Assembly (NCBI GenBank): GCA_963809205.1
Contig: CAWEIS010000028.1
Span: 62,001 to 126,000 of the forward strand
Source of the DNA: DATLLN01 sp963809205
GTDB lineage: Bacteria; Actinomycetota; Thermoleophilia; Gaiellales; JAICJC01
DNA: 64,000 bases
Reading direction: 5' to 3'
The notes under the pieces were generated by a model, which was not told where the DNA came from, searched no databases, and worked only from the letters and a program-made list of their open reading frames with translations. The translations under genes and the position numbers were made by a program. Every line of letters begins with the position of its first letter. The stretch's first letter is position 1. Below are positions 28,130 through 35,247 of this stretch, piece by piece.

Positions 28130-28554
28130 CATCAGTCAGAACACGCCGACCGGCTGGCACTGATGCACAGCAACCTCGAGATGTACTCCCGCTTCCGCGA
28201 GACGCGCAACCAGTTCCTGAGGTTCCCGAATCTGCCAAACGGAATGGCGGGACACACCAGCCACGCTTCCGTACGAGATGCTTCGACGCCTGCGAAGGAT
28301 GGACAGACTCCATCGCCGTGCGCGCGGCAATGAACACCATGCAGGACATCTACTTCCTGCGAAAGGACCGCATCGTCACCGACACTGGCACGTCTGGACA
28401 AACACATTCTTCCGCTTCTACTCCAAAATGCCGACCTTCCTCAAAGTGTTCGAGTTCGCCGCCGAAGAAGGGATTGCTGCACCCAGAGTTCGTCGCCTTC
28501 TTCCGTCCCCTGATCGACGGCCAATCATTGAGCGACCCCGCCACCCGGGGCTAG
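28130..28554 (+). pseudogene. Frameshifted gene of unknown function
   Basis: Coding-like peptide segments continue from one frame to another: MHSNLEMYSRFRETRNQFLR, then AMNTMQDIYFLRKDRIVTDT, then TNTFFRFYSKMPTFLKVFEF, then HPEFVAFFRPLIDGQSLSDP and a stop. At least three frame changes are needed. The reconstructed product is an aromatic helical protein I cannot name. Confidence 0.5.
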
Positions 28555-28628
28555 ATCCGCCACTTGCGGGAGGCTCTCTGCCTGCGCGCGCCGAGGACAT
28601 CAGGCTGGCGCTCCATCTGTGGGTCACC

Positions 28629-29817
28629 TCATGGCGTATCCGCTGCCTGCTCCGACAGAGGCACCCGGCGGAACAGCGTCCAGAAGCCGAGGTCGTAGAC
28701 GGACTTGACGCGCCGGCGATCACGAACGGTGCGCCGATCAGGTTGGCCTGGACGAGCAGGCCGGTGAGCAGCGGGCTGACCGGGCGGACGGCGTAGCGGG
28801 CGCTGTTGGTGTAGGCGGCTGCGGCGGTGCGCTCGTCGGGGTCGACGACGGCGACGACGTAGGCCTGGCGGGTCGGGACGTCCATCTGCGAGAGCGCGAA
28901 GCGGCCGAGCAGCAGCGCGATCGCGGTCGCCAGGTTCGGCGCGAAGGCGACGGCGGCGAGCAGGAGGTTCGAGGGCAGGTGGGTGAAGACCATCGTGCGG
29001 AGCAGGCCGATCCGGCCGGCGAGCCGCACGGCGGCCTGGAACGAGACCGCTTGGAGGATGCCGATCGAGAAGAAGACGAGCGCCGAGCGTCTCGGCGATG
29101 GCGCCGTAGCGGCGGGCGAACAGGTAGGCGATGAGGCGTTGCGGGACGAAGCCGCCGCCGAAGCTGTCGAGCGCGAACAGCGCCGCCAGCCGCTGGACGA
29201 TCGAGCGCGACGCGTGCAGCGGCGGCGCGGCTCGGCCGTCGAGCTCGTGCCCGCGCTCGACGCCGGCTGAGAGGCCGGCGGCGATCGGCAGCGCCGGCAG
29301 CGCGAGCGAGCGGGTAGATCGAGCAGCCAGCGCGGCGGACGTCGGCCGAGCGCCAGACGCGACCAGCGCCGCGCCGAGCGAGCCGGCGAGCGTGGCGACC
29401 GTGTTGTAGCGGCCGAACAGCCGCGTCGGATCGTGCCCGCCGTCGTGTGCGGGAGCATCGCCTGCTCGAGCGAGGTGAACGGGCCCGGACTCGACGACGT
29501 CGGTCGAGACGGTGCCGGTGAGCGCGGCCAGGATCAGCGCCGGCGGCCAGTGGTGAGCGCGAACACCGTGCCCGGCGAGCGCCATCACGACGAGCAGAGC
29601 CGGTAGCAGCGGCGCCGGCCGATGCGGTCGCCGTAGCGGCCGAGGAGCGAGCGAGGCGAGGCGCTGCCGACGAGCAGGCGGCGAGGACGAGGCCGACCGC
29701 GAGGCCGGAGAGTCCGCGTCGGCGAGCTGACGCCGATCAGGACGCTGCCGGCCCGTAGGCGACGGCGCGCAGGGCCTGGACGCGGATGATCCGCGTCGCA
29801 TCGGCGACGGCTCGTGG
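28629..29817 (-). pseudogene. MFS transporter, multiply frameshifted
   Basis: Joining frames gives a major facilitator protein: TRIIRVQALRAVAYGP, LSGLAVGLVLAA, FGRYNTVATLAGSLG, LVFFSIGILQAVSFQAAVRL, FALSQMDVPTRQAYVVAVVD, ending KSVYDLGFWTLFRRVPLSEQ. Roughly six or more single-base changes interrupt it. This MFS type commonly accompanies ChrB-domain genes, so it was probably the exporter of the locus. Amino-acid conservation between the breaks is good, which fits recent decay or sequence error better than old decay. Confidence 0.65.
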
Positions 29818-29824
29818 TGGCTGG

Positions 29825-30263
29825 TCAGCTGGCGGCGACCTGGTGGTGGCACCAGGCGTAGAGGGCGTCGTAGACGGGCAGGCTCCGCGTCGAGCTGCCG
29901 TGGTCGTCGGCTTCGAGCAGTGGAAGCCCTCGGCGATGGCCAGCAGGCCCGGGCGACTGGCGGGTGGCGTCGCGGTCGTCGGCGATGTCGGCGCCGTGCA
30001 CGATCCGCGCCAGCCGCTGCACGGCCGGGTCGCTCGAGGTCGTACTCGTCGATGAGCACCTCGAAGCGTGCAGAGGCCGTCGCGGTGGGTGTAGCGTCGC
30101 GCCGGGCGCGTCGAAGGAGTGCGCGCCTTCGCGCTCGGCGACCGTCGAGCACCTGGTCGGCGGGGACGTAGAGGAACTCGGCGTCGGGGTCGATGAACTT
30201 GCGGATCAGCCAGGGGCAGGCGATCCGGTCGGTCTTGGGGCGGTCGCGGGTGACCCATTTCAT
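29825..30263 (-). pseudogene. ChrB C-terminal-domain gene, frameshifted
   Basis: The start MKWVTRDRPKTDRIACPWLI and KFIDPDAEFLYVPADQVL match the chromate-resistance ChrB C-terminal domain; after frame changes come YTHRDGLCT, IDEYDLE, ARIVHGADIADDRDATRQ and LPVYDALYAWCHHQVAAS. The intact paralogue at 31111 gives the same order. ATGA overlap with the upstream gene once the frames are corrected. Confidence 0.65.
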
Positions 30264-30588
30264 GGCTGCTCCTCTTCGGGCAGCGCCGTGACCGAGGTTG
30301 AGGTAGCCGCCGGCGACGTCGTAGCGGGTGATCGGCCGGTAGTCGACCGCCTGGTGCACATCGGAGGCGGTGAGGCGGTCGCGGTCAGGTGTGGCGATCC
30401 AGGCGTCGAACACCTCATGCCCGGCCAACGGTGATCACCACGGTGTCGCCCTCACCGTCGGACGGTTCGAGCACGAGCTCGGCGAGGATGCCGTGCGCCT
30501 CGCGGACCTCGCGGCCCTCGGCGATCCAGGCCAGGTAGCGCTCGCGCTCCCGGCGGGGACGCTCGACGGTGCGCAGGCAGACGATCAT
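30260..30588 (-). pseudogene. Small dimeric alpha/beta-barrel-like gene, frameshifted
   Basis: AGAGGAGG six bases before the ATG starts MIVCLRTVERPRRERERYLA; the frame breaks after VVITV (about 30433) and resumes as GHEVFDAWIATPDRDRLTAS, breaking again near 30290, where SVTALPEEEQP and a stop overlapping the next ATG appear. Length (~108 aa) and pattern suggest an antibiotic-biosynthesis-monooxygenase/Dabb-type protein. First gene of the leftward ChrB-MFS unit. Confidence 0.55.
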
Positions 30589-30608
30589 GAGTCGCCTCCT
30601 CTGAGTGG

Positions 30609-30624
30609 TGTAACCAGGGTTGCA
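30609..30624. promoter_or_regulatory. Palindromic operator between divergent chrB units
   Basis: TGTAACC-AG-GGTTGCA, a 16-base palindrome with one mismatch, in the 49-base gap between the two divergent units. It abuts the -10 of the rightward promoter, so a repressor bound here would block both directions. ChrB-type proteins are known chromate-responsive regulators, making the adjacent gene a likely ligand. Confidence 0.6.
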
Positions 30625-30625
30625 G

Positions 30626-30631
30626 TATGCT
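30626..30631 (+). promoter_or_regulatory. -10 element of leaderless chrB transcript
   Basis: TATGCT followed by six bases and GTG, the spacing of a leaderless actinobacterial mRNA; it decides the GTG start of the next gene. Confidence 0.55.
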
Positions 30632-30637
30632 CCTCGG

Positions 30638-31114
30638 GTGGGGACTTCGCAATGGGTGATGCTCGCCTACCGCTTGCCGCGCACACCATCGACGCCGCGC
30701 ATCGCGCTGTGGCGCAAGCTGCGCCGCCTCGGCGTCGCCCAGATCGTGGACGGCGTCGTAGCACTGCCGGCGACAGCGGACACGCGTGAGCAGTTGGAGT
30801 GGCTGGCAGAGGATGTGGTCGAGGCGAACGGCGAGGCGACGATCTGGCTGGCCGAGCCGGCCACGGCGGCCGAGCACCGCCGCCTCGCCGCGTCGATGAC
30901 CGAGCGGATCGACGCCGAGTACCGCACGATCACAGGCGAGGCGCAGTCGACTGTCGGCCGGCCGGCGACGGAGCGGCGCCGCACCCTCGCTCGGCTGCGG
31001 CGAGAGCTCCGCCGGGTCGGCACCCGCCAACACTTCCCCACCGATCAGGCGCAGGTGGCGCGGGACGCGGTGGAGGCCCTGGCAGACGCAGTGGCTTCGG
31101 AGGCGGCGGCGTGA
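30638..31114 (+). CDS. chrB: ChrB N-terminal-domain protein
   Basis: 158 aa matching the N-terminal domain of chromate-resistance regulator ChrB: WVMLAYRLPRTPSTPRIALW, KLRRLGVAQIVDGVVALP, and a basic helical C-terminus. Predicted chromate-responsive regulator that binds the palindrome just upstream. In many genomes this domain and the C-terminal domain are one protein; here they are two genes joined by a GTGA overlap. Leaderless start. Confidence 0.82.
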   Translation: MGTSQWVMLAYRLPRTPSTPRIALWRKLRRLGVAQIVDGVVALPATADTREQLEWLAEDVVEANGEATIWLAEPATAAEHRRLAASMTERIDAEYRTITGEAQSTVGRPATERRRTLARLRRELRRVGTRQHFPTDQAQVARDAVEALADAVASEAAA

Positions 31115-31536
31115 TCTGGGCGACCCGCCGGCATGTCCACATCGACCGCACCGCCTGCGCGTGGCTGCTGCGCCGCTTCGTCGATCCGGACGCCGAGTTC
31201 GTGTTCGTCGACGATCCCGACGAGGTACCGGCGGGCGCGACGCCGTTTGATATGCGCGGCGCGGAGCTCGGCCACCGCGACGGCCGTTGCTCCTTCGAGA
31301 ACATCCTCATCCGCTACCAAATCGACGATCCCGCGCTTGAGCGGATCGGGCAACTCGTCCACGAGGCGGACATCGCGGATGAGCGCTACGACGCGCCCGA
31401 GGCGCCTGGCATCGACGCGCTATTGCGCGGTCTCGCGCTGACCGCGGGCGGTGACCAGCAGCTGATCGACCAGACTGCGCCGCTTTACGACGCGCTCTAC
31501 AGCCTGTGGAGTGGCACCGGATGGCGGCCAGCGTGA
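31111..31536 (+). CDS. ChrB C-terminal-domain protein
   Basis: 141 aa, complete ChrB C-terminal domain: HIDRTACAWLLRRFVDPDAE, FDMRGAELGHRDGRCSFE, LVHEADIADERYDAPEAPG and QTAPLYDALYSLW. Starts at a GTG overlapping the upstream stop and itself overlaps a chrA start in the same way, so three genes form a tightly coupled unit. Biochemical role of this half is not established. Confidence 0.85.
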   Translation: MIWATRRHVHIDRTACAWLLRRFVDPDAEFVFVDDPDEVPAGATPFDMRGAELGHRDGRCSFENILIRYQIDDPALERIGQLVHEADIADERYDAPEAPGIDALLRGLALTAGGDQQLIDQTAPLYDALYSLWSGTGWRPA

Positions 31537-32082
31537 CACGCAGCCAGCCACCGCCGCAACCAGAGCCGCTGACGCGGCCGAGCGAGCGGGAGGCGTTCTG
31601 GTTCTGGCTGAAGTTGACCAGCGCACAGGTTCCCGTTGGGCGGCCCAAGAGGACGCGAACACCGGTACACCCGGCCGCGGACGCCACTGCTCTGACCCAT
31701 CCACCACGGTGATCCCGCAAAGGGCGACACGGACACCAGCATCGGGCGCTAAGTCCCACGCCACCCCAGCGTAGGACAGGTAGTCGAGGTCGCAACCCTC
31801 CGCCTCTGCTTCTCGCCACGCGTCTTCCAAGCGATCCCCACCTCGCCGATGCCAGAACAGAAACACCCCTTCGACTTCGCAGTACCCCTCATCCGGCTCC
31901 CGAACGCGACGCAGGAACCGACGCCTCCAGACCTCAGCAATCCCGGACGTCAGCCACACCTGACAGCCCTCCGTCTTGCTCAAGGTCGGCCATGCTCGGA
32001 GTCTGCCACCCTGAACACCGTCGTGCCCTAGGCCAGGTGAGGACAGTGATACTCGGCCCGTGGGCAGGGCGCTGACCCTCAC
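31420..32082 (-). CDS. Possible truncated gene of unknown function
   Basis: Coding-like between about 31640 and 31980: VWLTSGIAEVWRRRFLRRVR, EPDEGYCEVEGVFLFWHRRG, YLSYAGVAWDLAPDAGVRVA. The frame then runs on through the chrA remnant and into the antisense of chrB, where it is unlikely to be coding. Interpreted as a gene whose 3' part was lost at the breakpoint near 31620. No family recognised. Confidence 0.35.
   Translation of the reverse strand: MRVSALPTGRVSLSSPGLGHDGVQGGRLRAWPTLSKTEGCQVWLTSGIAEVWRRRFLRRVREPDEGYCEVEGVFLFWHRRGGDRLEDAWREAEAEGCDLDYLSYAGVAWDLAPDAGVRVALCGITVVDGSEQWRPRPGVPVFASSWAAQREPVRWSTSARTRTPPARSAASAALVAAVAGCVSRWPPSGATPQAVERVVKRRSLVDQLLVTARGQRETAQ
31533..31712 (+). pseudogene. 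Chromate transporter ChrA, N-terminal remnant
   Basis: Starting at the GTG that overlaps the chrB stop, the frame reads LTRPSEREAFWFWLKL, the characteristic N-terminal helix of ChrA transporters. Homology stops abruptly near 31616, where FISFGGP-type sequence should follow; the rest of the open frame (to 31712) is unrelated Pro/Arg-rich sequence. This marks a deletion or rearrangement breakpoint. Confidence 0.6.
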
Positions 32083-32167
32083 GCTGCTCGTGCTTAGCTA
32101 CCACTCGGTGGACGCCGGTGCGCGTCGCCTCGTTCGCCACGAATGGTACGTTGCCTGAGGTGCGCGC

Positions 32168-32521
32168 GTGATCCTCGTCATCGTGGGCATTGCCGCTGGC
32201 CTTCTGGTCAGCGATGCGGTCATGAACGGCCTGTCAGCGGGAGCGGTCGGAATCGTTGTGGCCACGGTGGTGATCTGGATCATCCACGGAGTATTGGCCA
32301 TCTGGGTGGCGGCTCCAGTGCTTCTCCACCGCAACTCCAAGATTCTCGCCTGGCTGATCGATCTTGCGGCGATCGCGGTCTCGTTGATCGTGGCCAATGT
32401 TGCCCTCAAGGATCTCACGATCGCCGGGGCGAACACCTATGCCTTCGCGACTTTGATCATCTTTACTACGAGCAACATTGCAGCGTTCGCGACCGAGATC
32501 GGAGATCAGAAACAGGCTTAG
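32168..32521 (+). CDS. Small four-TM membrane protein
   Basis: 117 aa from a GTG; four hydrophobic helices separated by short loops (for example ATVVIWIIHGVLAIWVAAPV and LIDLAAIAVSLIVANVALKD). Resembles the many small superfamily-like membrane proteins of actinobacteria without known role. Weak TGAGGTG upstream. Confidence 0.7.
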   Translation: MILVIVGIAAGLLVSDAVMNGLSAGAVGIVVATVVIWIIHGVLAIWVAAPVLLHRNSKILAWLIDLAAIAVSLIVANVALKDLTIAGANTYAFATLIIFTTSNIAAFATEIGDQKQA

Positions 32522-32617
32522 TCCGAACCACAGCAGCCCGCTTGTGTGGCCGTGGCGCGAGTAACCACGCCCATGCTCGCACCATCGCCAGGCCGGCGTA
32601 CTCGACCCGGTTGCCTG

Positions 32618-33208
32618 TCACTCTTCCCGAAATCCCTCCACAAACTGCCAATCGCGATACGCGCGGCGTAGGAGAGGCGCATGGCCGTCCCAGTCGGCCG
32701 CTGATAGAGGCGCGGGCGGGTCGAGGGTGATTCGGGCCTCTCGGATCGAGAAGCCCCAGCGAAATCCGAGGATCGCGCGAATCTCTTGCGGCGGCGCAGA
32801 GAACCTCGTGATGAACGAGAGAAAACTGTGCGCCACCCAATCCATTGAGCCGCGAGAGGTTCGCGAGGGCGCGTCAAAGAGCGTTGGACAGAGCCCGAAG
32901 AATCCAAAGGGATGTGGGACATCTCCTAAGGGCGTGAATGGATCCATCTCGAACTCGTCGGGGCCGCGCGCTCCGTCGGTCGAACGAACGACCTGAATCC
33001 ACCCAAATGCGGCGTTGTATCCGCGTCCTGCATAACGCACCTCAGCGGTGCAGGTGGGAAACCCGAGAGAGACCTGGGACAAGCCCAGCGTGTTGGGGTC
33101 TAGGTTGTGTTCGACGGCAACCTCCACTGTGCCAGGAAGGCCGCGCAGGCGGAACTCAATGTTCACCCCGTACAGCGTATGTGTTCTGAGTCGGTCGAGC
33201 ATGGCCAT
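32618..33208 (-). CDS. Conserved-looking protein of unknown function
   Basis: 196 aa from the first Met of MAMLDRLRTHTLYGVNIEFR; the frame stays open another 345 bases upstream, but that part is the translated repeat region and probably not coding. Balanced composition with many aromatic residues (HPFGFFGLCPTLFD, AAFGWIQVVRS), predicted globular, cytosolic. No family recognised. A second in-frame Met lies two codons later. Confidence 0.65.
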   Translation of the reverse strand: MAMLDRLRTHTLYGVNIEFRLRGLPGTVEVAVEHNLDPNTLGLSQVSLGFPTCTAEVRYAGRGYNAAFGWIQVVRSTDGARGPDEFEMDPFTPLGDVPHPFGFFGLCPTLFDAPSRTSRGSMDWVAHSFLSFITRFSAPPQEIRAILGFRWGFSIREARITLDPPAPLSAADWDGHAPLLRRAYRDWQFVEGFREE

Positions 33209-33300
33209 GGCCAGACCGGCATTGTCGACGGTCGCCTGGCCGCGTTCGGCGGGAACCCGAGTACCGTAATTCTCGTTCTCTGGGCAGGCCCATGGTCCTT

Positions 33301-33530
33301 CGTCTCGTGTGAGCGGCCCTATGCGTGCGCGCGTGTAGGGAGCTCGGGTCGACTGTGCCAGGCTACGCACCCCCACCCCCCGCTGCAGGAGCCGAGGCGG
33401 AGGATGGGGTTCCTTCGCGTCGTCTGAGCCGTCCCATGCGTGCGCGCGTGCAGAGATCGGGGCGACCGTGCCAGGCTCCGCACTCTCACCCCCGCGGTGA
33501 GAGTCGTCGCGGGGTATGGGGGCCCGATGC
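33301..33530. repeat. Two imperfect direct repeats of about 110 bp
   Basis: Units begin at 33301 and 33421, each opening with CGTCT and sharing ATGCGTGCGCGCGTG, TCGGG, CGAC, GTGCCAGGCT, CGCAC and a C-run, followed by a G/C hairpin (for example CCCCGCG / CGCGGGG at 33491-33515). They fill most of the gap between the 33208 gene and the sigma factor. Possible structured RNA, terminator pair or REP-like element. Confidence 0.6.
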
Positions 33531-33673
33531 CGCGTTGCGCCGGTGTTAGCCACCTGTGTTGCCCTCTCTTAATCGTGCCGCAAATGGCGACTGTTGTGAA
33601 GACCCAGCCCACCGTTGAGCCCTTCCTCAGAAAGGGAGGGCTCAACTGCGCGAAGCGGAGCTAAGCTCGCCGC

Positions 33674-34357
33674 TCATCCCATCACCCGCTCCGCTGCGAG
33701 GCGGTCGGCGAGGTGCGCGAGCGCGCAGCGCGTACGGGTCTTGACCGTGCCCAGCGGCGCGCCCAGCCGTGCGGCCACCTCGCTCTGTGAGAGGCCATCG
33801 AAGTAGGCCAACTCGATCACCTCCCGCTCGTGATCGGGAAGCCCGTCGACCGCCGCATGGACGCGGAAGGCCTCTTCGGCCGCCGAGGCCCGCTCGTCGG
33901 GGCCGGGCCCGTCATCCGGCAGATCGGGTACCTCCCACCGGCTCGGGGCCGCGCGCGAACGCATCGCGTCGATGGCGGCGTTGCGGGCGATCGCGAACAG
34001 CCAGCCCGCGGCCGGCCCCCGCTGGCGGCGGTATCCGGCGGCCGCCCGCCAGACGTTGGTGAACGCATGCTGGACGACGTCCTCGCCGTGAGCACAGTCG
34101 CCGATCAGACGGACTACGACCGCGTACACAGCCCTACCGTAGCGCCCGTAGAACTCGTCGAAGGCCGCCTCGTCCCGCCGCTCGGCCACCAGCTCGAGCA
34201 GATCCTCGTCGCTGCGCGAGGATAGCTGCACGGCACCGAGCGGTGAGGCTCGCCGAGGCTGCTGCTCCATCACCGCGCCGGCCATCGCGCCGCATACGGC
34301 TCGGGGTGGTCCGGTTTCTCGGTGAGTACAGGCGTTGTGTCGAATCGGGGTCTTCAT
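33674..34357 (-). CDS. ECF-type RNA polymerase sigma factor
   Basis: 227 aa. Region 2: DEFYGRYGRAVYAVVVRLIG, HGEDVVQHAFTNVWRAAAGY, RGPAAGWLFAIARNAAIDAM. Region 4: AVDGLPDHEREVIELAYFDG, LSQSEVAARLGAPLGTVKTR. Group IV sigma-70, SigK-like. I place the start at ATG 34357, which has GAGGGAG nine bases upstream; ATGs at 34285 and 34270 are alternatives. No anti-sigma gene follows, which is unusual for this group. Confidence 0.88.
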   Translation of the reverse strand: MKTPIRHNACTHRETGPPRAVCGAMAGAVMEQQPRRASPLGAVQLSSRSDEDLLELVAERRDEAAFDEFYGRYGRAVYAVVVRLIGDCAHGEDVVQHAFTNVWRAAAGYRRQRGPAAGWLFAIARNAAIDAMRSRAAPSRWEVPDLPDDGPGPDERASAAEEAFRVHAAVDGLPDHEREVIELAYFDGLSQSEVAARLGAPLGTVKTRTRCALAHLADRLAAERVMG

Positions 34358-34475
34358 CCCGGATGTCTCCCTCTCTGAGCCCAGAGCGTGGTGGGTCGGC
34401 TTCATGTAGTGCCGATGGTCACCGAGGGGACGTCCGCTCGCAATGGGGTGACCCCCCTGCCTTTTCCCCTGACCA

Positions 34476-35098
34476 CTACACGTGCCAGGGTTTGCTGTGG
34501 CCCTGGCTTGCGAACTCGGCAGCGCCGCGGGCCCGGAGTCGTCTCCCCGGGCCCGCAGCTGTGGAGCGACGGCAGCGGGTCGTGAACGTCTGGTCGGCGC
34601 CGGTGAAGGTGCCGAAATCGGACTGGACGCTGACGCGGTAGTGGAACGTCGTTCCGCCGGGTAGGCCTGACACCGCCTGGGAGACGCTTTGCACCGTTAC
34701 CGCAGGCCCGATGCGGACGACCGGTGTCCGCGCATTCGGTGGTCAGGCCGAACTGGAAGCTGACATTGACCACGGCCCCGCCGGGGTCGACCCGGCCGTG
34801 CAGCGTGGCGTCGCTTGCGGTCACAGCGGTGGCCGGGTTGGTCGTGACGCGCTGTTGCGGGTGGGATCGATGCTCAGCGTCGGATCGCCCGCGGCCGACG
34901 TGAGCGATGTGGCTCAGCCGCTTGATGCTGGTCTGCTGGGACAGAAGCTGTTCACGGACGTGCCGCTGCCTGGGGTGACACCAGCGCAGGTTGCGTCGCC
35001 GGAGATGCCCCGTGACACGAAGATCTGGAACTTGGCCGCCCGTCGCAGCGCCGTCAGGCCGCGCCCAGCGCGGCCAGTGGTCGTCTGAATCGGTACAC
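34476..35098 (-). pseudogene. Secreted fibronectin-like protein, frameshifted
   Basis: AGGGGA before GTG 35098 starts VYRFRRPLAALGAA; later frames give FQIFVSRGISGDATCAGVTP, DPTLSIDPTRNSASRP, NPATAVTASDATLHGRVDPG, NVSFQFGLTTEC and LPGGTTFHYRVSVQSDFGTF with TGADQTFTT. This is an N-terminal signal plus the FN3-like repeat typical of actinobacterial surface proteins. Four or more frame changes are required. Confidence 0.6.
34484..34507. terminator. Hairpin at the end of the secreted-protein pseudogene
   Basis: Arms GCCAGGG / CCCTGGC with a 10-base loop, overlapping the final codons of the frameshifted gene. Probable terminator; it also carries the GTGCCAGG head found in the palindrome at 18737 and the 33301 repeats. 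Confidence 0.4.
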
Positions 35099-35247
35099 GA
35101 TTGTCCCCTGTATGTGATGAGCGTGTCCCGTACGACACGGGGCACCCGGTCTGCCTGATTCAGCGCCCCCGGGTATGTGCGATACATCCTCGCCAGGCCC
35201 ACGCCCGGCCCGCATTGGGGTCGACCCCCGAAGTACCCCCAATCTGC

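Noticed and set aside
33301..33530. CRISPR array
   Set aside because: Only two long imperfect units with no regular spacers and no cas genes.
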